A DNA stretch of 64,000 bases, from assembly GCF_040802235.1 (NCBI RefSeq), contig NC_133156.1:144009173-144073172 (forward strand), read 5' to 3'. A program made the translations under genes and the position numbers. Positions 56,831-64,000 of the stretch are shown here, one piece after another; within the stretch, counting starts at the first letter, position 1; the number at the start of each line of letters is the position of its first letter. Source of the DNA: Manis javanica (lineage: Eukaryota > Chordata > Mammalia > Pholidota > Manidae). A model generated the notes under the pieces. It saw only the letters and a program-made list of their open reading frames with translations, ran no database searches and was not told the origin of the DNA.

Positions 56831-57264
56831 TGGACCTAGGGGGTATTATGGTCAGTGGAATAAGCCACCAGAAAATGACACTTATCAAATGATTTCACTC
56901 ATCTGTGGAGTGTAAGAACAAAGAAAAAAGTGAAGGAACAAAACAGCAGCAGATTCACAGAACCCAATAATGGACTAACAGTTACCAAAGGGAAAGGGAC
57001 TGGGGACGATGGGTGGGAAGGGAGGGATAAGGGGGAAAAGGGACATTATGATTAGCAGACATAATGTTGTGGGGGTACATGGGGAAGGCAGTATAGCACA
57101 GAGAAGACAAGCATGATTCTATGGCATCTTACTCTGCTGATGGACAGTGACTGTAATGGGGTATGTGGTGGGGACTTGATAATGTGGGGAATCTAGTAAC
57201 CACAATGTTGCTCATGTATGTGTATATTAATGATACCAAAGGAAAAAAAAAGAAATGGAATTTT

Positions 57265-57885
57265 ATTTATTTCAACCATTAGCTATAAATGGAGTAAGGT
57301 TAACTAAGAATCCCTTAACAATTATTCCCTAACCCAGAGATGTGACCTCTTTGCAACTAAAAGTACTGCTTTGTTGTGATGATGTATACATGAGCACTTA
57401 GAAAGGACTTGAAAATTCATGTTTCCAAAAACATGTTAACCTCCAATAGTTTGTGCTTTCCAATCTAGAAACAAAACATCACCCCTGAGTCATACGAAAT
57501 TGCCATTTTGTAGGTGAAAATCTGTCAAATATTGGAGAGTTTATGTGTTCAAATTCACATTCTACCAGTCAAGCAACAAACATTTTATTACCTGCTGTAC
57601 TACATGGCATCCTATAAATGTTCAGTGACTCCTTGTTGAAGGAAATGGAGATGGTAAATGGATAGAAGATGTATTAAGTGAATGATGTGTTTTGGATTGG
57701 GCACTGTGGCAGAATCAATGGGGGCTAAAATGGTATGGCTTCTAATCTTAAAGCTTCTAGTTTTAAATTTCTTTACTGATACCATGCAATTAATTATTCT
57801 TTTTACCCTGGACCCTTGGATGTTATCTCCAAAGAGTGTCCATTCCTGGATATTCCATCTGCAATAACCCTTTGCTGTCCTCAGG
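57265..57885. other. Unique non-coding DNA
   Basis: Nothing recognised right of the LINE-1 target duplication. Confidence 0.4.
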
Positions 57886-57889
57886 AGAA

Positions 57890-58105
57890 ATCTACTGTAT
57901 TTCCTCTGCCTTTACTTCCTTCCTATCGCCATCACTATTTGAAGCTTTGTAGTTTATCTGTAGTTTGTCTTCTGTCTTCTCCAGTAAGGGCCATGATTGG
58001 AGGTACCTTGTCTTACTCAGTAATGTGTTTCCTCTTCTGAGAAGAGGGAGAAGTACATGGTAGGTTCTCAGCAAATGTTTCCTGAATGAATGCATGAATC
58101 ATTTG
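57890..58105 (+). repeat. L2 3' end relic
   Basis: Blocks 'cagtaagggccatgattgg', 'taccttgtcttactcagt' and 'tggtaggttctcagcaaatg' followed by 'cctgaatgaatgcatga' match the L2 3' end. Confidence 0.75.
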
Positions 58106-58875
58106 AAAAGAAACTGTCTAGTGAGATCTACTGACTTGCCCATAGTTTTACCCAGAAATGAAGCTCTCAGGTAAAATTCTGAGACTTCCTGCAAAATGTA
58201 GACAATAATGATTAAGTGTTGATCCAGGTGGCTCGATAGGCACTCCAGTCCTGCAGGGATCCTGGGCTCTAAAACCGATATACATTCATTCAATAATTTG
58301 ATGTTGAATGTCTAGTGAGTGCTAGACAGTGGGTACTTAGTGGGTCATGGAAGAACTGTAAAAGTGGACTTCCCCAGTCTGGTCCCCTCATCCTGTTTCT
58401 CAGGCCCTTAGCAGTCATGGTCACCTGACTTCTGCTTTTAGTAATGCATCCTTGGACAGTGGTAGCAGGCTTCTCCTTGCACCCACCTGGTACCCTCTGG
58501 TTGGCCAGAATTGGCCCGTGGTTACACATTACTTGGCCTCTGTTCTTTCTTTGAGGCATGGATTTCATTGTCAAACACTAGGACCCACAGAGGTTCTGAT
58601 AAACATCCTTGAGGGTTGCCAGTGAGACTCTATCTTGACTCTTTGTCCTGCATTGAATTTGCTTTTCATTAGCCATTTATTTTTAATCTTACTCTGTTAT
58701 GGGTACCAGATGGTGATAAACAAGACAGACATGGCTGTAGAATCTCAGGGGTCTTCCACTGTGCCAGAGCATATGGGAAAGTGTAAGTCACTGCAGTGAA
58801 GTGGGAGGACTGTGGACGGGAAAGTAGAGAAGATTCCCGAGTATACAGCAGGGTGGTAGTGGTGGCAGTCAGGAT
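58106..58875. other. Unique non-coding DNA
   Basis: No gene or repeat recognised. Confidence 0.4.
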
Positions 58876-58879
58876 TCAG

Positions 58880-59195
58880 AGAAGGCCTTACAAAGGAGCG
58901 TCATTATGGGGACACCTGAGGAAAGGGGAGGGTCTGGGTGGGGCAGTGGGAAAGGATGTTCCTGGCAGAAGCTGCTGCATGTTGGAAGGGCAGAGTGCAT
59001 GAAAGCATGCAGCAGCTGAAGAACTGGAAAGTTTTTGTCTCACCGGTGTCAGTCCCATAGCCACTGGCATGTGTTTGTGGGAATTTTATGAACTGTCCTT
59101 TCTGCAGAGATTGGAGGAAGGCAAGATTGGATACAGAGAGACCAGTTTAAGAGCCTCTACAAGAGTCCAAGCCTGATATGCTGGTGGCTTTTGTT
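58880..59195 (+). repeat. Ancient mammalian interspersed repeat, family uncertain
   Basis: The phrase order 'gattggaggaaggcaag', 'tacagagagaccagttta', 'caagagtccaagcctgat' is one I recognise from a mammal-wide old repeat (CR1/L2/L3-like class). The subfamily cannot be named by eye. Confidence 0.4.
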
Positions 59196-62100
59196 AGAGA
59201 GGCAGCAGTGGGGTGAGAGGCAAATAGGTCCATTTAACAGGACTTTAGGAGGCTCAATATACAGGATTTGGTGACTGCTGCATGTGGCAAGAGAACATGC
59301 TTCATCGTGAAGAGGGCAATGACCCTTACTGGTTTCTTGCTTGATCTTCAGAAGAAGGGATGCTCCATTCCATGGCGAGAAGCTGGAGAAAGTGTAGCCA
59401 TTGTCACTGGTGGTGGGGAGTGGGGGGTTGAACTCAGATCTTTGCATCTGAAGACTTGACCCACCCACAGTGACTCATGTCTCTCCAGGTGCTCCCATAG
59501 CCTTATAGTCATGTTCTAAAACATTTCCCTACACTCTTTTTCTAAAGGGTCCCATTGTGCTAGAAGACACGTGTGCATGGTGAATACCTTTAGGGTGGAA
59601 GCTGAGTGCTGGCTGGGTCACTGTATGGCAGTTACAGGAGTCTGGGTCCTTCCATCCTAGTTTGACTGAGAATTGATGTCACAGGCTTCATAGGTGTCAT
59701 CAAAGCCAGAGGCCAAGAAATAAGAAAAGACTTCAGGAGTACATCCTGTAAAGAGTAGTAAGCATCTATAACTGGATTGTGTAGAAGGCACAAGAAAGCG
59801 AGCTTGACAAGGGAGCCAGTTTACTCCTGAAGAAGGTGATTAAAGCCTCTGTGGGAAACACAAGATGATGACATCCAGATAAACAGTTAACGAGAAGTCA
59901 TACTGTGCCAGATGGCGTTTGCTTTCTGAGAGTGCTCACAGCCCTCGCTCTGAGGGACTGGTTAACATGTAAATCTGCAACAAGTGTTCTGGGCTGGTTT
60001 TGACCTGAAAGTGACTTGAAGATAATGGAGATAAAGACTGTATTTCTGGGGTGATGGTGACAGTTCAGTTGCTCCCTGATCCAAAGCACGTGCTCCTTTG
60101 TTACAGTGATAAAACATGATTAGATCTAATTGTGATGGAATATACCCATGTAAATTATTAAAATTATTTTTCATAAAATAACACCTATGCTCTCTCACCC
60201 ATTTCATCCCATTTCTAGCAAGACTAGACATTGTCCTGTGAGGAATTGACATCCATTTCATTACTGGTTATAGCAAACTTAAACTAAGACAGTTTTGAAC
60301 AAATAACTCAGTAATTAATGACTTTTAAATGAGGTTATCTGAGCATAACCTCATCCTTCAGAATAGTTACAGAGAATTGCTCTGCGTAAGAAGCCTGGTG
60401 ATCCTGAGATCCTGAGGTAGCCTGCGGAGGGGGCGGCATGGCTTGGCATGATAGCGAACTCAAGAGAATTGGGGTTCTGGGCCCTCAGAGCTGGGGTCTG
60501 CTGTTCTGGAAGTTCCCTGTGGCCTGGGCTTTCAAAGACTGTTTTGATGAATTTCATCACCTCAGCATCTGCTTGCCATTTTTTGCTTCAGTTTAGGGTA
60601 CAATAAAACCACACAGAGATTTCCCACCCCTGTCAGTCTCTTATCTTTTATTTTGGTGCTGCAAGAGACCCAAGGCCTTTCCTTTCAACCCTGCCTCATG
60701 CACATGCCCTTAGCTGTCCATTAAATATGGCCTCCTCCTGAAATGGGATTTTTGGCACTTGTCTCTCTAAAAATGGGACCATGTAAAATTGGCTGATATT
60801 AGTTATTTGCAGCGCCAACCAAAAGTTTTCAAAGACAAACCCTTTATGTTAATGTTGGGTTTAAAAAAATAATTTGGGAGTTAAGCTTCAGAGCTGTTTA
60901 ATAGCATGTTAGAATCTTAAGTATGTATTAATACATTTTGTAGCAGCTAAATGTAGATATGAACAAGCTAAGATGTAAGGTAATTTTAGCAACTTCTAAC
61001 CAGTGGTTTGAAGTTAAACAGAATGTGTCAACAGCTTAAAAAATGTCCTCATGACAGCTAATGTAAAATTAAACTTTTACAACTAAATTGGCCCTTGTCT
61101 AAGGTTAATTTCATCTTCAAATGAATCTGAAAGGAAACCTGAATTATCTGGTCCTTTCTATACTTTCATCCATTTGTAGCCATCATGTAGATTATTTGGG
61201 TTTGATGTGTTACTTTAATTATATTTGAGATTTTCACATGAGGTTCAGAACCCTTTTCGTTGACCAGACTGCCATTTCTCTTGATATCTACTTTTCCTGG
61301 TTTTATTTTTGGCATATTTTATCTGTTTTTGCTCTTGATGAATGTGGAGAATAGCTGCTGGGGTGCCAGTTAATCTATCAGGAACACATTTCTGATTGTT
61401 GACTTTGATACTTGTTCTTATCATTGATCACTGAGCTTATTAGCAGGGAAGTCAGAGACAATGAAGAAATCTGGGCTAGCCATCCAGAGCCTGCCTGTGT
61501 CTCCCTGCAGCAGTTAGAAAGTAGACCACTGTCCCAGCTTGAGGAATCTCTTCCTCTTGGGAAGAGCTGCTGGCAGAGGTGTTAGGTGCCACGTGCCAGA
61601 ACTCCCTCTCTGGGCTTGTCAGGTCTCAAGGAGTGGGGCTCTTTGTGTGTGGACACTGGCACTCTGCCTGCCCTGCTTTCTCAAAGAGGGCGATTGTGGA
61701 ACTCTCCTCCATGTGCTCCAGGGAAGCCAAGTGGCTGAAAGGAGGTTTGACAGCCTTCCCTATGTAACTAGGAAGGGAGTCGACAATCACGGACCTATCC
61801 CCAAGGAAGGTACGAGGCTGTGATCAGTCCTGCAGATGATTTATATTCTATTCTCCAAACACTGAAGCTGTATTTGAGATCTCCCACAGGTAATTAGAAA
61901 ATAACTGATGAAGTGAGGTCAGCATTTAAAAGTTTGAGTCGTAGATGTGTGAAGTCTAATTTAAAAAACTATACAAAATAGATTTCTTCATGGGATAAAT
62001 GAAGCTCAGTGAGGTCTCTGTTGAAAGTGAGGTGTTTTTGTCTTCTGTGAACTAATAAAATGAGTGCTACATCTGAGAGGAGGAGGAAATTGGGCATCGC

Positions 62101-62585
62101 ATCCTCAGTCCCCTTTGTGAAACTGCTTAATCATTATTGTAGTAAAATTAGATGTTTCCAGAACACATTTCCCCCAACAAGTTACTATATTTTTCTTCCC
62201 AAATGGAAGGTAAATGAAACTTTCATAAATCATGAAGCTAAATGAAACTGTAAACCTTTCAGCATTCTGAACTTTGTTGTGTTGTTGGGTGGGAGAAGTC
62301 ACTGGGTGATGAATTTTGATTTCCATCAAAAACACTGTGACAGGAGTGGTGATGGTGGTAACGTCTGGCTGTTCATAGCAGACTGTGAAACAGAGGGGGA
62401 GTTTGCGCCTTTGGAGGAAGTGAAAGGTTGAAAAATGAGGATAAGATTAAAAAAAAAAAAACAACCCAGCAAATTTATTGACACCACAGTGGACTCCACT
62501 GATGTCATTAATAGCAATATGGTGTCTCTGCTCAGGACCCGCCAAGACAGAGCTTCACGTGGCCAGGCCTCAGCCCCTGTTTGTC
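59196..62585. other. Unique non-coding DNA
   Basis: 3.4 kb without a supportable exon, RNA gene or clear transposon. An A run lies at 62449-62462. Confidence 0.4.
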
Positions 62586-62589
62586 CCCA

Positions 62590-62950
62590 CTCAATGCTTT
62601 TTCCTTTGACCTTCCCCCAGCCATGCTCATGGACATGCTCTTCCTTAAACTGCCAGGTGATGCCTGTGGCTCCTGCCTTCCCTTCAGGAAGGGTCACCTC
62701 TACAGACTGCTCTATCTCAGGTCACAGCCAGCGTCACTCTCTGTCCCTTCATTGTACTTCCTTCTTAGCAGTAATTATTATCCACCAGTGCATTACGGAT
62801 CTATGTTCCAACTGGTTTATTCTCGGCCCCCTCTTACACATTCTTCCCCTGTGAGAGTGAGGGTCCTGTCCTACTCCCTCCTGCATCTCTGGGGCTGGCA
62901 GGACTGTCTGGAAAATAATAGGTATTCCAACATTTGTGAATTGAGGACTA
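62590..62950 (+). repeat. L2 relic (3' half)
   Basis: A pyrimidine-rich run with 'catgctcttccttaaactg', 'tacttccttcttagcag', 'tgagagtgagggtcctg' and 'aataataggtattccaac' follows the L2 order loosely. Frames of about 137-139 codons overlapping it come from the repeat and carry no domain. Confidence 0.55.
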
Positions 62951-63084
62951 CATTTGGAAGAATTAGTGTTGTCCTCTGTGAAACTGTATTTTAAGTACAA
63001 ACATTTGTGTTTTCTTGGTTTAATAACATTGACATGGGGAAGATTGCAGTTCATAATCTGTTACCAATTAATATCCTTTCATAG

Positions 63085-63175
63085 TAATGGTTAACATCAG
63101 CTGTCATTTTTGAGCACTTTCTCTGTTCCAGGCATAACTCTGGACACTTAATATCTCAAATGATGCTAAGTGTTG
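63085..63175 (-). repeat. MIR-like relic, antisense
   Basis: 'tttttgagcactttctctg', 'ttccaggcataactctgg' and 'acttaatatctcaaatgat' resemble the complement of the MIR 3' end. Confidence 0.5.
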
Positions 63176-63383
63176 GGTTTTAAAGAAGTGACTATGACTT
63201 ATAGTTAATCTTTGTCTCATTATAACAAGCAGTTTTTTTATCTATACTTAGTCCTGAGCATCATGTTAAGAGGAGACAACTGTACTGACTTTGATCCTTT
63301 ACAGCATGTTGGTGCTGGAAGTGTTTGTTTTTTAATTTAGAACATACACAACTTTAGAATGTTACTTAAAGTACATGGACTTT

Positions 63384-64000
63384 GAGGCTTAAATATGGCA
63401 GTGTGAAAGGTGAGACAGAGGCTTCCTCCTAAAACTGCATATAACATGAAAATATAATTTAATATAACTAATCCTGAAAGAGGAACAGGAAAGACAGCTG
63501 TGCCAGACTTCATAAACCTGGAGAAAACAATAAACCTCACAGAACAGGGTAACGCATCAAAGCCATGGCCCAGCAGGACACAAGCCCTTCCCCCACCCAG
63601 CTCACCGGTGGGAGGAAGAGAAATCAAGCAGGGAGGGAGTGGAGGCCTGGAACTGCTGAACACCTAGGTCTGGAGATCTACTCTGGGAGTAAAAACCTAC
63701 CTTTCATGATGCTCTCATGATTGGGAGGGGTTGGAGAGCTAAGACAGGTAGCATACCTGGAGAGACTGAGATTCCAGTTGCTTGTTGAAAGCAGGGATCC
63801 ATATTCAGCTGCTCTGGCATAAAAGAAAGGCAGGCAGTCTGAGAGACTTCCTAACAGTGAGAGGGCTACTAAAGGGGCAAGGATTGCACAGAGATTGCTG
63901 CTCAGGAGAAAGCACAGGTAGACAAAATTGTCCGGGTACACTCTGCCCAGCAGGTTGGGAACTTCCATGATCTTCAGGCGCTCCAACCCCTGGCTGGCTA
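63384..64000 (+). mobile_element. 5' end of a second LINE-1, cut by the window edge
   Basis: From GAGGCTTAAATATGGCAG onward the sequence parallels the 5'UTR of the LINE-1 at 50.6 kb: 'acccagctcaccggtggg' against 'ccagctcaccagcggg', 'ctactctgggag' against 'ctgccctgggag', and 'ctgcccagcaggttggg' against 'cagcccagcaggctggg'. It is therefore a related full-length or near full-length insertion in the same orientation. ORF1 and ORF2, if present, lie beyond 64000. Confidence 0.85.

Larger units (their letters stand above)
50574..57264 (+). mobile_element. Full-length LINE-1 with target-site duplication
   Basis: The element body is 50589-57249, about 6.66 kb. It is flanked by AAGAAATACAATTTT (50574-50588) and AAGAAATGGAATTTT (57250-57264), a 15-bp target duplication with two mismatches. 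The order is 5'UTR with tandem monomers (to 51965), ORF1 (51966-52803), an intergenic spacer of about 300 bp, ORF2 (about 53112-56830), a 3'UTR of about 400 bp with G-rich stretches, and an A-rich tail near 57243-57250. Complete length with a clean duplication shows insertion by target-primed reverse transcription. Both ORFs are broken, so it is not mobile now. It is much younger than the L1M and L2 relics around it. Confidence 0.92.

Noticed and set aside
62435-62994. Two overlapping frames of 137-139 codons
   Set aside because: They lie across an L2 relic and show no domain. One starts in an A run.
1-64000. CRISPR arrays, bacterial operons, tRNA or rRNA genes
   Set aside because: No regularly spaced identical repeats, no ribosome-binding-site-linked gene sets and no cloverleaf or rRNA signature were seen; the window is mammalian nuclear DNA.

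Overview
This is a gene-poor stretch of a placental mammal nuclear genome. Four things show this: strong CpG depletion everywhere except one CpG island, many ancient mammal-wide repeats (L2, MIR, MLT1, hAT-Charlie, Tigger), full-length LINE-1 architecture, and an endogenous retrovirus with two LTRs. I recognise no Alu, B1/B2, or carnivore or ruminant SINE, so a primate, rodent, ruminant or carnivore source is less likely. The exact lineage cannot be fixed by eye. No complete host protein-coding gene is visible, and most of the window looks like intron or intergenic DNA.

Layout. 1-2.9 kb: decayed L1 on the minus strand. 3-7.5 kb: L2 and MIR relics and unique sequence, ending in a CAGACC-type hexamer repeat and rising GC. 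7.6-9.6 kb: a CpG island, the only clear gene-start region. It carries GC boxes, a minus-strand TATA box placed just upstream of a perfect splice donor, two plus-strand GTGAGT donors (after 8597 and 9594), a CTCF-type motif, and a short ATG exon candidate (9571-9594). A divergent promoter with very long first introns fits best, but the gene cannot be named. 9.6-30.3 kb: mostly unique non-coding DNA with an L2 copy, an L1 3' end, a MIR, a hAT relic, a rearranged Tigger-type element (24.5-25.4 kb) and a lone TATA-plus-Kozak-ATG cluster at 18.25-18.43 kb.

30.35-36.27 kb: an almost complete class III (ERV-L-like) provirus. It has two 296-bp LTRs, a 5-bp target duplication, decayed gag, protease, reverse transcriptase, RNase H and integrase, and no recognisable env. 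It abuts an inverted MLT1 LTR that appears to share its CCATC target duplication. 36.7-50.5 kb: unique sequence with L1M, L2, hAT, MIR and MLT1 relics and a TG-rich tract.

50.59-57.25 kb: a full-length but dead LINE-1 (about 6.66 kb), with a 15-bp target duplication and a 5'UTR built from tandem ~179-bp monomers, followed by broken ORF1 and ORF2. 57.3-63.4 kb: unique DNA with L2 and MIR relics. 63.38 kb to the right edge: the 5' end of a second LINE-1 of a related family, cut by the window boundary.

All coding capacity recognised with confidence belongs to dead transposable elements. Host function, if any, lies in the CpG island and possibly in scattered regulatory sites.
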